Source: Atopobium deltae | Lineage (GTDB): Bacteria > Actinomycetota > Coriobacteriia > Coriobacteriales > Atopobiaceae | Direction of reading: 5' to 3' | DNA length: 64,000 nt | Assembly (NCBI RefSeq): GCF_001552785.1 | Contig: NZ_KQ959516.1 | Location: forward strand, 151,853 to 215,852 | Shown: one piece after another, positions 8,831 to 17,575 of the stretch | How the letters are laid out: every line of letters begins with the position of its first letter | Numbering within the stretch: position 1 is the stretch's first letter | Notes under the pieces: generated by a model | The model's input: only the letters and a program-made list of their open reading frames with translations | Told to the model about the DNA's origin: nothing | Databases searched by the model: none | Program-made: the position numbers and the translations under genes

Positions 8831-9463
8831 ATGCCTGCACAAGACCTGTCCTCAAAAGAGCTTCGTGGCGCACAAAACATTCGCATGATCTGCGGCCTTG
8901 GTAATCCAGGGTCGCAGTATGCGTATACGCGCCACAACATTGGCTTTGCCGTGATTGATGCTATAGCCGAAAGCCGCCATATCACGTACTGGAAAGACGA
9001 ACTCGGTGCGCAGGTAGGCGTTTATAAGCATCGAGCGCAGGGGCTGGCCGCAGGTCAAAACCAGGGCGCAGGTCAAACCTCGAGTCAAGAAATTCTTCTG
9101 GTCAAACCACAGAGCTTCATGAACACAAGCGGCGGTCCTCTTGCAAAACTTGCACAGCGCTATCATATTGCGCCCGAAGAAATCCTTGCTATCCACGACG
9201 AGGTAGATTTACCCGAAGGAGATATTCGTCTTAAATGTGGTGGAGGCCTGAATGCGCATAATGGCCTGCGAAGCATTGCTCAAAAATTAGGGACTCGCAA
9301 TTTTTATCGTCTACGCATGGGCATTGGTAGACCTCCTGGAAAGATGGATGTCGCAACCTATGTTTTACGCGAGCTCAAGGGCAATTTTAAAGATGATTTT
9401 GTATTTGAAGCGCAACAGGGCGCGCAGGAGTGCCTGCGCTTCTTGGGATGGTGCAGCTTGTAA
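8831..9463 (+). CDS. pth: Peptidyl-tRNA hydrolase (bacterial Pth)
   Basis: Releases peptidyl-tRNA dropped from ribosomes. The family core starts at MICGLGNPG; the catalytic His is in YTRHNIGF. LLVKPQSFMNTSG and the Asp-containing LAIHDEVDLPEGDIRLK follow, then GGGLNAHNGLRSI. Start is uncertain: ATG 8831 gives 18 extra residues, while internal ATG 8885 gives a family-like start. Neither has a clear Shine-Dalgarno sequence. There is a Gln/Gly/Ala-rich insertion (AAGQNQGAGQTSSQ) near residue 78. A second, unrelated peptidyl-tRNA hydrolase (Pth2) is at 17576-18004. Confidence 0.92.
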   Translation: MPAQDLSSKELRGAQNIRMICGLGNPGSQYAYTRHNIGFAVIDAIAESRHITYWKDELGAQVGVYKHRAQGLAAGQNQGAGQTSSQEILLVKPQSFMNTSGGPLAKLAQRYHIAPEEILAIHDEVDLPEGDIRLKCGGGLNAHNGLRSIAQKLGTRNFYRLRMGIGRPPGKMDVATYVLRELKGNFKDDFVFEAQQGAQECLRFLGWCSL

Positions 9464-9479
9464 TGCCTGCGCTTTTTGG

Positions 9480-9567
9480 GCTAGCTCCGTCTGGAGTATC
9501 ACCTGTTCGCGCAGTTACCCAACGCTAGCTCCGTCTGGAGTATCACCTGTTCGCGCAGTTACCCAAC
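9480..9567. repeat. Perfect 44-bp tandem duplication
   Basis: The 44 bases 9480-9523 are repeated exactly at 9524-9567, starting 17 bp after the pth stop. Each copy contains the small hairpin CTCC-GTCT-GGAG. No T run follows, so a terminator role is doubtful. Identity of the copies suggests a recent duplication. Confidence 0.95.
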
Positions 9568-9854
9568 ACTAACTATAAGTAATTATGCATATTCCCCCAC
9601 AAAATTCTCTGTATACTAGTATTTTTTAATACTATTTTGCAGCCCCAGCAATATTCTCGCAATTTTATGAGCCCGCACAGCAATTTTTTAAGCCAAAGTT
9701 CATGCTATAGCCTACAATAAAGATACGTCGGTTTTACCCGCTTGAACCGTTGTTGGAGTCAACGGTTGGGCTGGAGCCGACCAAAGGGAGGAAAGGAAAA
9801 GCGGCCCCACGGGGTCGATTTTCGCATGGAGAACTATGGGGAGGAGTACAGCAC
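9568..9854. other. AT-rich intergenic leader of nfnA
   Basis: No gene is seen. From about 9570 to 9720 the DNA is AT-rich. A perfect 8-bp stem AACCGTTG (9745-9752) / CAACGGTT (9760-9767) is followed by the purine-rich GGGAGGAAAGG and a second potential hairpin GGCCCC/GGGGTC around 9813-9826, just before the GGGGAGGAG ribosome-binding site. It may be a structured 5' leader. I do not recognise a known riboswitch. Confidence 0.4.
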
Positions 9855-10697
9855 ATGTATAAAATTCTCCAAAAAACGCAATTCTCCGAAAACGTATTTA
9901 AATTTCGCATCGAAACCGCCGAAATAGCCAAACATGCGCACGCGGGGCAATTTTTGATGGTTCGCGCCAACGAACTATCCGAGCGTGTGCCGTTTACCTT
10001 TGCCGATTGGGATGTGAAAGCGGGCTGGGTTGAATTTATCTTTATGGTTATTGGTAAAACGACTCGCATGCTCGCTACGTACCAGGAAGGAGATTTTTTG
10101 CAGGACGTCACCGGGCCTTTGGGCATGCCAACCCAGCTGAAGGAAGGACGCTGGGCTGTTATTGGTGGCGGCGTCGGGCTGGCCATTGCGTTTCCTGTAA
10201 CGCGCCTATTGGCCCACGCGGGCTATGAGGTACATGCCATTATGGGTGCACGCACCAAAGAATTGCTGTTACTCGAGCAGCAATTTCGCGAGCTTTTACC
10301 CTCAGATCACATCCACATCACCACGGATGATGGCTCATATGGCGAGAAGGGTGTCGTCACGCAGCCTTTGGGGCGTTTGCTACAAGCCAATGTAGCCGAT
10401 CGCGTTTTTTGTGTCGGCCCCGTGTCTATGATGAAATTCTCGACACTGACCGCCGAGAAATACAACACCCCCATCACCGCTTCGCTCAACCCCATTATGG
10501 TTGACGGAACGGGTATGTGCGGCTGCTGTCGAGTCGAAATTGGAGACGAAACAAAATTTGCCTGTGTTGATGGTCCAGACTTTGATGCAACCAAAGTAAA
10601 TTGGGATGATTTACGCATGCGTCAAGCTTCCTACCTCACCGAAGAAAAGCAAGCGCTCAAAGCGTACGAGGAAAAGATGTGTCCATGCCACAAGTAA
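9855..10697 (+). CDS. NfnA-like / DHOD electron-transfer-like FAD, [2Fe-2S] subunit
   Basis: Small subunit of an NfnAB-type NADH-dependent ferredoxin:NADP+ oxidoreductase (also annotated sulfide dehydrogenase), inferred from pairing with the GltD-like gene that follows. ATG 9855 is used, with GGGGAGGAG 8-9 nt upstream; in-frame codons back to 9750 belong to the leader. The 280 aa show RVPFTFAD (FAD contact), GGGVGLAIAFP (NAD(P) loop) and a cysteine cluster MCGCCRVEIG then FACVDGP for the iron-sulfur centre near residues 216-237. It overlaps the next gene by 19 nt. An alternative is the glutamate synthase-associated PyrK-like protein. Confidence 0.82.
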   Translation: MYKILQKTQFSENVFKFRIETAEIAKHAHAGQFLMVRANELSERVPFTFADWDVKAGWVEFIFMVIGKTTRMLATYQEGDFLQDVTGPLGMPTQLKEGRWAVIGGGVGLAIAFPVTRLLAHAGYEVHAIMGARTKELLLLEQQFRELLPSDHIHITTDDGSYGEKGVVTQPLGRLLQANVADRVFCVGPVSMMKFSTLTAEKYNTPITASLNPIMVDGTGMCGCCRVEIGDETKFACVDGPDFDATKVNWDDLRMRQASYLTEEKQALKAYEEKMCPCHK

Positions 10698-12115
10698 TTG
10701 ATCGCCCAACCCCTGCAAAAGCCACAACAAAAACGCGTTACATTCCTAACGCCACAGCGCCACGCACGCCCGACAACGAGGAGCCTGCCGCCGAACGCAT
10801 GAAGGATTTTCGTCCTATCGATAAGGGCTTTACCATCCAAATGGCCCTTGCCGAGGCAAATCGCTGCCTGGATTGCAAGCGTCCGCTGTGCATCACGGGC
10901 TGCCCCGTGAATATTAAAATCCCTCAATTTATCAAGAAGATCCGCGCGCAAGATTTTGGTGGCGCGCTGGATATTATTCACGAGGACTCGATGCTTCCCG
11001 CTATTTGTGGACGCGTCTGCCCGCAGGAATCGCAGTGCGAAGGCAAGTGTATCCTGGGCAAACGTGGTAATCCTATTGCCATTGGCCAGCTTGAGCGCTT
11101 TGTGGGCGACAAGCCCGAACTCGCAAGCAAACCAGTCATAGAGGCGGCAAAACACAAAAAGGTTGCCGTCGTAGGTTCGGGCCCGTCGGGCATTACCTGC
11201 GCAGGAGAGCTTGTGCGTCGTGGTTTTGATGTAACCGTGTTTGAGGCCTTCTTCACGGGCGGTGGCGTTTTGGTTTATGGCATCCCCGAGTTTCGTCTTC
11301 CAAAAGCAGTGGTCAAGCGCGAGATCGACGCTCTAACGCAGCTGGGTGTCAAATTTGAATACAACTCCGTGGTGGGGCGCATTTCTACCGCGCAAGAGCT
11401 GTTCGAGAAGGGGTTCGATGCGATGTATGTCGCGACGGGCGCAGGACTTCCCAAGCTGCTCCACATCCCTGGAGAAAATTTACCAGGCGTCTTTTTTGCT
11501 AACGAGTACCTCACGCGCGTGAACCTCATGAAGGCAAAAGATTTTCCCCATTACGACACCCCCACCAAGCACGGAAAAAACGTTATCGTTTTTGGCGGCG
11601 GCAACGTCGCTATGGACGCCGTTCGTACTGCTAAACGCCTTGGTGCCGAGCACGCCATTATCGCCTACCGACGCACCGAAAAGGAGATGCCCGCCAGTAA
11701 AGCGGAACTGCATAATGCCAAGGCTGAGGGCGTTGAAGTCATGCCGTTGGTCTCGCCTGTCGAATTTCTCGCTGGCGAGAAGGGCTTTGTGCGTGCTGCA
11801 CGTGTGCAAAAAATGAAACTTGGCGAGCCTGACGCGAGCGGACGTCGTCGTCCCGAGCCTATCGAAGGCGCGTTTGAGGACATTCCTTGCGATGTTGCGA
11901 TTTCGGCCATTGGCACCAATGCGAACCCGCTGGCAAAGATGGTTGCCAACTACAAGCTCAACAAATGGGGCTACATCGAAACTGACGAGAACGGTCACAC
12001 GTCCGAAGCGCGTATTTGGGCTGGTGGCGATATCGTCACGGGTTCAGCCACGGTAATTCTTGCCATGGGCGCTGGTAAAACCGCAGCTAAAGCCATTGAT
12101 GAGACACTGAGCTAG
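10679..12115 (+). CDS. NfnB / GltD-type FAD, 4Fe-4S oxidoreductase
   Basis: The 478 aa hold an N-terminal double cysteine cluster for 4Fe-4S centres: NRCLDCKRPLCITGCPVNIK near residues 59-80, and ICGRVCPQESQCEGKC near 105-122. The FAD fold VAVVGSGPSGITCAGELVRRG begins near residue 162. A second nucleotide fold has VIVFGGGNVAMDAVRTAKR, and the closing motif is IWAGGDIVTGSATVILAMGAGKTAA. With the preceding gene it matches the NfnAB arrangement, an electron-bifurcating transhydrogenase of anaerobes. No large GltB glutamate synthase is in the window, which favours Nfn over glutamate synthase. The start overlaps nfnA, implying coupling. Confidence 0.85.
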   Translation: MSMPQVIDRPTPAKATTKTRYIPNATAPRTPDNEEPAAERMKDFRPIDKGFTIQMALAEANRCLDCKRPLCITGCPVNIKIPQFIKKIRAQDFGGALDIIHEDSMLPAICGRVCPQESQCEGKCILGKRGNPIAIGQLERFVGDKPELASKPVIEAAKHKKVAVVGSGPSGITCAGELVRRGFDVTVFEAFFTGGGVLVYGIPEFRLPKAVVKREIDALTQLGVKFEYNSVVGRISTAQELFEKGFDAMYVATGAGLPKLLHIPGENLPGVFFANEYLTRVNLMKAKDFPHYDTPTKHGKNVIVFGGGNVAMDAVRTAKRLGAEHAIIAYRRTEKEMPASKAELHNAKAEGVEVMPLVSPVEFLAGEKGFVRAARVQKMKLGEPDASGRRRPEPIEGAFEDIPCDVAISAIGTNANPLAKMVANYKLNKWGYIETDENGHTSEARIWAGGDIVTGSATVILAMGAGKTAAKAIDETLS

Positions 12116-12396
12116 CACAAGTTCGCGCGGGCCACGCGAATGCACGCCAACGCATAACGCAGACGTGCGAACGTACACGAAATCAAGAGCGGGTGCATGA
12201 ACGGCTAATTTATGCGTCCGCTTTTTGTACGCCTGTCGCGGCGCGGTTTATATTATGATAGGAAGGGTTGGCGCTCTAGGGCAGGGCAACGCCACTAAGG
12301 CAGGGCAACGCATATCGCAGGCATCAGGTCAGCCGCGGGGTAAAGCAATGCCACAAAGGTAAATCAGGTACACACAAAAACGCGCGGAGGTCTCTT
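12116..12396. other. Intergenic region with short degenerate tandem repeats
   Basis: About 280 bp with no gene seen. GGCAGGGCAACGC occurs at 12280-12292 and 12299-12311, with a weaker third copy (GGTAAAGCAATGCC) near 12340. TATTAT/TATGAT at 12251-12259 could be a -10 element, but I see no convincing -35. Confidence 0.45.
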
Positions 12397-13878
12397 ATGC
12401 AGCTTGGTTTTGATAATGACAAATATCTCACCCTTCAAGCTGAGCATATTAGAGAGCGTATCGCACAATTTGGTGGCAAGCTGTACCTCGAATTTGGTGG
12501 CAAACTCTTTGATGATTACCACGCTTCCCGCGTGCTTCCTGGCTTTGCGCCTGATTCAAAAGCGCGCATGCTTGCAAAGCTTGCTGACGAAGCCGAGGTG
12601 CTTTTTGCAATCAACGCCAATGACATTGAGCAGGGAAAACGCCGCAGCGACATTGGCATTTCCTATGGCGAAGATGTCCTGCGCCTGATGGATGTGTTTC
12701 GTCATATGAAGCTTGCCATTACGGGCGTTGTCATTACACAATGGACGGGCCAGCAAAAGGCCATGCAGTATCAAACAAAACTTGAGTCGATGGGAATAAG
12801 CGTCTACAGGCACTTTCCCATTGAAGGCTACCCCTCCAACGTCGACCGCATCGTGAGCGACGAGGGTTTCGGCAAAGATGAGTATGCTATTACCACGCGC
12901 CCGCTTGTGGTGGTTACCGCTCCTGGTCCTGGTTCGGGCAAGCTCGCCGTCTGCCTTTCTCAGCTGTATAACGAGCACCGCCATGGCGTGTCCGCAGGCT
13001 ATGCAAAATTCGAAACCTTCCCCGTGTGGAACCTGCCTTTGCAGCACCCCGTCAACGTTGCTTACGAAGCCGCCACGCTGGATCTGGGCGATAACAACAT
13101 CATCGACCCCTTCCACCTTGAAGCTCACGGCGAAGTCACCGTCAATTACAATCGCGACGTCGAGACTTTCCCCGTGCTCAAAACCACCATGGAGCGCATT
13201 TTGGGACACAGCCCCTACGCCTCGCCCACCGATATGGGCGTCAACATGGTCGGTAGCTGCATCAGTGACGATGCAGTGTGCCGAGAGGCGGCCAAACACG
13301 AAATCGTACGTCGCTATTTCCATTGTGCCGAGAAGATCGAGCGAACGGGAGAAGGTGCCTCTGAGCTCGAAAAAGCCAGCTTGCTCATGAAAGAAGTTGG
13401 CATAGACGAGAGTCTCTCGCCTGCGCGAACCGCAGCACTGAAAAAAGCTGAAGACACGGGTGCGCCCGCGGGTGCCATGCAGCTTCCCGACGGAACCATC
13501 GTCACGGGCAAAACTTCCGAATTACTTGGCGCAGCATCTTCGCTTTTACTCAATGCCCTCAAGCGCGTTGCAGGCATCCCCAAAAAGACGTACATCGTGC
13601 GCGATGAGGCGCTCGTTCCCATTTGTAAGCTCAAAACCGAGCATCTGCACAGCCATAACCCGCGTCTGCACTCCGACGAGACACTTATTGCGCTGTCGAT
13701 AAGTTCGGCGACAAATCCCGAGGCACAGCACGCTATTGAGGCGAGCAAACAACTCTACGGCTGCGATGCATACTTCTCGGTTATCATTTCGCATACGGAT
13801 GAGCGTGTGTATCAGCAGCTCGGCATTAATGTGTGTTGCGAGCCACACTTCGAAAGCGGCGCGTACTACCACAAGTAA
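12397..13878 (+). CDS. DUF1846 family protein
   Basis: A 493-aa cytoplasmic protein that matches the DUF1846 family end to end. It has the N-terminal signature HIRERIAQFGGKLYLEFGG then FDDYHASRVLPGF. Further on are TAPGPGSGKLAVCLSQLYNE (a P-loop-like glycine stretch near residue 172) and NPRLHSDETLIALS near the C-terminus. Molecular function is not established to my knowledge. GGAGG lies 6 nt before ATG 12397. It is monocistronic: a convergent terminator follows. Confidence 0.9.
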   Translation: MQLGFDNDKYLTLQAEHIRERIAQFGGKLYLEFGGKLFDDYHASRVLPGFAPDSKARMLAKLADEAEVLFAINANDIEQGKRRSDIGISYGEDVLRLMDVFRHMKLAITGVVITQWTGQQKAMQYQTKLESMGISVYRHFPIEGYPSNVDRIVSDEGFGKDEYAITTRPLVVVTAPGPGSGKLAVCLSQLYNEHRHGVSAGYAKFETFPVWNLPLQHPVNVAYEAATLDLGDNNIIDPFHLEAHGEVTVNYNRDVETFPVLKTTMERILGHSPYASPTDMGVNMVGSCISDDAVCREAAKHEIVRRYFHCAEKIERTGEGASELEKASLLMKEVGIDESLSPARTAALKKAEDTGAPAGAMQLPDGTIVTGKTSELLGAASSLLLNALKRVAGIPKKTYIVRDEALVPICKLKTEHLHSHNPRLHSDETLIALSISSATNPEAQHAIEASKQLYGCDAYFSVIISHTDERVYQQLGINVCCEPHFESGAYYHK

Positions 13879-13888
13879 GCTTGCGCTA

Positions 13889-13932
13889 CCCCATCCGCAG
13901 CTCTAGTTTGCAGGTGGGGGGGTATTTATTTT
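13889..13932. terminator. Terminator between DUF1846 gene and asparaginase
   Basis: CCCCATCCGCA pairs imperfectly with TGCAGGTGGGG around an AGTTT-type loop and is followed by TATTTATTTT on the + strand. It serves the + strand DUF1846 gene at a convergent junction. Confidence 0.65.
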
Positions 13933-13935
13933 GCG

Positions 13936-14985
13936 CTACTCGACGTCTGAACGATCGTGATTAATCACACGATAAAAGAGTTCCGCGCGCTCCTCGGACG
14001 AGCTGGACTGTCCAAGTATCCACATAGTTTTTGCGACCACAGACTCAACGGACATGTCGCCTGCGCGCAAAATGCCTGGATGGTGTGCATAGGCACGACC
14101 TACCTCATACACGCCTAGATCAAGACCTTCTTCATCCACCTGCGTGGTAATGACCAACGTGCGTCCCGAATCAACCCAGTCAAAAATAGCTCGCTCATAC
14201 GAAGCTCCGTCATGCTCTGGAATGCCTCCGACACCGAAGGTTTCTAACACAATCGCTCGATAATCTCGCTTTAAAAGCTCAAAAATCGAAGGGTCAAGCC
14301 CAGGAGTCAGCTTGAGTACGATGACCCGTCCATCGAGCTGGCGATAAAAGCGCGGCTCGTCGGTCTTCTCGGCAGCAATATTCTGATTTTCAGCGCTGAC
14401 AACATTGCTCGTCTGCGTCAGGCTATGCACGTTACGGATGAGTTTATTGTTGCGAAAGACCGCCAAAATTGGATAATTCATGCTGGTGAATGCATTAAAA
14501 CTCATGGTGCGTTGCTTGTGGGCGCGCGTACCGCAAATGACCTGACCACTAAAGACAATGACCACTCCAGCAGCTGCGGGATCGCAGGCATACAGCACTG
14601 AGTGATAGGTGTTGATCTTCGCATCGGTAAAGGGATGGTCCATAGGCTGCTGAGACCCTGTCAAGACGATGGGCTTCTCGACATCTTGAATAAAATACGA
14701 AAGCGCGGCCGCGGTGTAGGCCATGGTATCGGTGCCATGCAGCACGACAAAACCGTCGTAGTCGCTATACTTTGCTTGAATCGTCCCGGCGATGTCGAGC
14801 CAATTGTGGGGGCGCATATTGGTACTGTCGATGTTCATGAGCTGCACGTAGTCAATATCGCACAGGCCGTCGAGCAGCGGTACTTGCCTGAGCAGCTCCT
14901 GAGCGGTGCGTGTTGGCGCAAGCTGACCTTGCTGGCCTGTTGACGCGATGGTACCACCCGTTGCGATCACTAAGATGCGTTTCAT
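13936..14985 (-). CDS. ansA: L-asparaginase, type I (cytoplasmic)
   Basis: Hydrolyses asparagine to aspartate and ammonia. The first catalytic Thr is in VIATGGTIAST near residue 10. The second catalytic motif is VVLHGTDTMAYTAAALSYF near residue 83, followed by PIVLTGSQQPM. There is no signal peptide, so it is the cytoplasmic type. Start ATG 14983-14985 is preferred over ATG 14989-14991 because AAAGG is 9 nt away rather than 3. A Glu/Lys/Thr/Asp insertion (NIAAEKTDEPRF) near residue 195 carries the CGAGAAG word. It is divergent from the small membrane protein gene at 15079. Confidence 0.93.
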   Translation of the reverse strand: MKRILVIATGGTIASTGQQGQLAPTRTAQELLRQVPLLDGLCDIDYVQLMNIDSTNMRPHNWLDIAGTIQAKYSDYDGFVVLHGTDTMAYTAAALSYFIQDVEKPIVLTGSQQPMDHPFTDAKINTYHSVLYACDPAAAGVVIVFSGQVICGTRAHKQRTMSFNAFTSMNYPILAVFRNNKLIRNVHSLTQTSNVVSAENQNIAAEKTDEPRFYRQLDGRVIVLKLTPGLDPSIFELLKRDYRAIVLETFGVGGIPEHDGASYERAIFDWVDSGRTLVITTQVDEEGLDLGVYEVGRAYAHHPGILRAGDMSVESVVAKTMWILGQSSSSEERAELFYRVINHDRSDVE

Positions 14986-15078
14986 GCTCATCAGCCTTTC
15001 TATCCCTATGAAGTTCTATAATATAATAGTTGGTCTCATAAAGGCCACGTGCAACAAAAACGAACAAGGAGTACCTCG

Positions 15079-15462
15079 ATGTCTTTAGCACAACGTCAAT
15101 TTAAAATCGTCTGCCTCATGCTCATGACGTTTGGCGTGTTAAGCATGATTGCTAGCACCGCTGCGAGCGTCATGAAGATCACCACCGCGGTTGGCTCGGT
15201 GGCGGGTCTTATGGTTGGCGGTCTTGCGGCATTTTACGGCTTTAAAAGTGCTATGGCAGCAAACGTACCCTCGGCGGCCACCGAGCAAGGCAAAACGCTG
15301 GGCACAGTGCTCGTCTTTGCCATCATCGTTGGTTTTGTTTCTGTCTTTGGCAACCTTTTTGGTTCCAAGGTTTTTTGTGCCACAATAGCGGGCATTTTGG
15401 GATTGCTTGCGCTATTGTGCGTCGTGTTATGCAACCGCCTTGCCAAGGAAGTCGACCGATAA
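15079..15462 (+). CDS. Small four-helix membrane protein, function unknown
   Basis: A 127-aa protein with about four hydrophobic segments: IVCLMLMTFGVLSMIAST, AVGSVAGLMVGGLAAFY, LGTVLVFAIIVGFVSVFG and ATIAGILGLLALLCVVL. It ends in a charged tail, RLAKEVDR. AAGGAG lies before ATG 15079; an upstream in-frame ATG at 15049 has no site. I recognise no family. It stands alone between asparaginase and the pyrophosphatase. Confidence 0.7.
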   Translation: MSLAQRQFKIVCLMLMTFGVLSMIASTAASVMKITTAVGSVAGLMVGGLAAFYGFKSAMAANVPSAATEQGKTLGTVLVFAIIVGFVSVFGNLFGSKVFCATIAGILGLLALLCVVLCNRLAKEVDR

Positions 15463-15707
15463 GATCGCGCACTTGAGCGCGCGGTCCGCGCTTGCAACAA
15501 CGCCCGATCACGCACTTGTGGATGCGCCGCGAGCGGACGGTCTTCTCGGCAGGCTGACGCGCATTCGATCGCGCACCGCAATATGTATTCTCGCTGTTAA
15601 ACAACGTATCTCACGTACACGCAGACGCACGGTGGGGTACCATTCACGTACGATAGTATTGTATACAGCGTTATCACACAGTTACACAGCACTAGTAAGG
15701 AGTTATT

Positions 15708-17063
15708 ATGGCTGACGATATCCGTAAGGTCTACGTCTTTGGACACCTTCACCCCGACACCGACAGCATTGGCGCGGCAATAGGATACGCCTATCTCAAA
15801 AATCAAATTGACAAACCCATTTACCAGGCGTGCCGCACCGCGCGCATTAATCTTGAAACCGCGTTTGCCCTAAAGCACTTCGGCTTTGACGAGCCTCCTC
15901 TGATCGAGACCGCAGCCCCGCAGATCGCCGATGCCCAGGTACAGACCGTTGACGGCATTGCCGAGAAGACCACGATTTCTGAGGCTCTTGCACTCATGAA
16001 AAAGCAGGGTCTGACGCTTCTTGCCGTCGTTGATAAGGACAAGACGCTGCTTGGTGCTATCAGTCGTCGCACGCTTGCCGACGTTATGCTCACGCGCATC
16101 GCTGACGGTGCCGAGGCGGCCGACGAGCTTGCCCTGAACGACGCCGTGAGCTCTGTCATGATCGCTGCTGATAAGCTCACGACCGTTTCGGTCGCAAACA
16201 AGGTAGCCGACGCTAAAAAGACACTTGAGGACGCCGCCGATGACATGCTTGTTGTTGTGGATCGCGACGGCAAGTACCACGGCCTCGTAAACGCTTCCGA
16301 CCTCGAGAACGTCACCAAGAAGCGCGTCATTTTGGTCGACCACAACGAGCGCACCCAGGCTGCCGACGGCATTGAAGAGGCCGAAATCCTAGAGATTATC
16401 GACCACCATCGCATCGGTTCCATCGAGACCAACTCCCCCGCGTACTTCCGCAACGAGCCCGTTGGTTGTACCTGCACCATTTTGTATGACATGTATAACG
16501 AGAATAACGTCAAGATCCCCGCAAACATCGCTGGTATCTTACTTTCGGCCATCATGTCCGACACCCTGTGCTTCCGCTCCCCCACCTGCACGCCTCGCGA
16601 CGTCAAGGCAGGTCGCGCCCTTGCCGAGATTTGCGGTGAGGATCTGGAGAGCTACGCCGACTCCATGTTTGACGCGGGCGCCGACCTTACGGGCCGCACC
16701 GCTGCTGACATTTTTGGTGCCGACTTCAAGATCTTCGAGCGCGGCGATGTGCGCTTTGGCGTTGGCCAGGCAAGCTTCATGACCGAGAACAGCCGCAAGG
16801 CCGCCGAGGAGCTTGTTGGTCCCTACCTGAAGGATGGCGCTGCCGAAAACGAAATTCCCGCTGTCTTCTATCTGTTCACCGACATTAAGTCGAAGACCTC
16901 CGAGATGCTGTACTGGGGTAAGGATGCCGATAAGATCGTCGAGAAGGCCTTTGGTGTCGCACCTGTTGACGATATTGCAACCTTGGTTGGTGTTGTCAGC
17001 CGTAAGAAGCAGGTTGCACCAAACCTGATGGCTACACTGGAAGAGTATGTCGGTCAGAAGTAA
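15708..17063 (+). CDS. ppaC: Manganese-dependent (family II) inorganic pyrophosphatase with CBS domains
   Basis: Hydrolyses pyrophosphate and drives biosynthetic reactions. The DHH-type catalytic core has GHLHPDTDSIGAAI (residues about 12-25), LVDHNE and IDHHRIG, and the DHHA2 domain has the metal-site neighbourhood near MSDTLCFRSPT. Between residues about 73 and 195 sits a CBS pair (TISEALALMKKQGLTLLAVVDKDKTLLGAISRRTL; SSVMIAADKL; DMLVVVDRDGKYHGLVNASDL broken here into parts). This is typical of nucleotide-regulated CBS-PPases. At 451 aa it lacks the DRTGG domain found in longer members. AAGGAG precedes ATG 15708; a strong terminator follows the gene. Confidence 0.93.
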   Translation: MADDIRKVYVFGHLHPDTDSIGAAIGYAYLKNQIDKPIYQACRTARINLETAFALKHFGFDEPPLIETAAPQIADAQVQTVDGIAEKTTISEALALMKKQGLTLLAVVDKDKTLLGAISRRTLADVMLTRIADGAEAADELALNDAVSSVMIAADKLTTVSVANKVADAKKTLEDAADDMLVVVDRDGKYHGLVNASDLENVTKKRVILVDHNERTQAADGIEEAEILEIIDHHRIGSIETNSPAYFRNEPVGCTCTILYDMYNENNVKIPANIAGILLSAIMSDTLCFRSPTCTPRDVKAGRALAEICGEDLESYADSMFDAGADLTGRTAADIFGADFKIFERGDVRFGVGQASFMTENSRKAAEELVGPYLKDGAAENEIPAVFYLFTDIKSKTSEMLYWGKDADKIVEKAFGVAPVDDIATLVGVVSRKKQVAPNLMATLEEYVGQK

Positions 17064-17181
17064 TGCTCGCGCGTACTATGCTCGAGACGCGTACAGCGCA
17101 CGAAGCGTATAATTCGTAGGGCGTAAAAACTCTACCGTTCGTGATGAGCTTTGAGCTCACATAAGGATGTAGATTCAACAT

Positions 17182-17216
17182 AAAGGAGGTGGCTCAAAAA
17201 ACCACCTCCTTTTTTA
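17182..17216 (+). terminator. Rho-independent terminator after ppaC
   Basis: AAAGGAGGTGG (17182-17192), loop CTCAAAAAA, then CCACCTCCTTT and a T run to 17215. A perfect stem, the clearest terminator in the window. Confidence 0.95.
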
Positions 17217-17275
17217 CGTTTATGCACCTTGCGTACTACTTTGTACTACTCTTCCGTATACGCACGCACTTTGTG

Positions 17276-17519
17276 TTACGTAGCTTCTGCGATGATTGCC
17301 ATACCCGCAAGCGCGACCCCTGTGCCAGACGTCTCGTCGGCTGTCTTGGGGAGTTTCTTGGACTTGGCTTTTGGTTTTGCCCTTGTCCTTTGTTGTGTCC
17401 TTGGCGGCGGGGGTCGGCGCGGGGGGCGCTGGCGGGTTAGGCGCAGGCTGATTGGGCGCAGGTGGGTTTGGTTGCGTCAGCGTTGGGGGGTCGGCTGAGG
17501 CGGCGTGCAGCTAGAGGCG
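17276..17519 (-). pseudogene. Decayed LPXTG wall-anchored protein, C-terminal remnant
   Basis: On the - strand one frame encodes a proline-rich linker (QPNPPAPNQPAPNPPAPPAP then TPAAKDTTKDKGKTKS). A second frame, offset by one base, encodes KSKKLPKTADETSGTGVALA and GMAIIAEAT before TAA at 17276-17278. The linker and the LPKTA sorting signal are therefore split by a frameshift. The hydrophobic helix is truncated and the basic tail is missing. A TAG ends the linker frame upstream. No start codon or N-terminal domain remains. It fills most of the 512-bp gap between ppaC and pth2. Confidence 0.75.
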
Positions 17520-17575
17520 CGCCGCAACATGCCGTAGCGTTGCGGCGGGGTGCAACTAGAGGTAGCTATGAAACG

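Noticed and set aside
9741-9767. tRNA-like look of the AACCGTTG/CAACGGTT stem before nfnA
   Set aside because: No acceptor stem, T loop (GTTCRA) or anticodon arm can be drawn around it.
12225-12259. Promoter TTGTAC/TATTAT before the DUF1846 gene
   Set aside because: Spacing is 20 nt and the -35 match is poor.
15463-15707. Repeated GATCRCGCAC words before ppaC
   Set aside because: Three scattered partial copies with irregular spacing in GC-rich DNA; not distinguishable from chance by eye.
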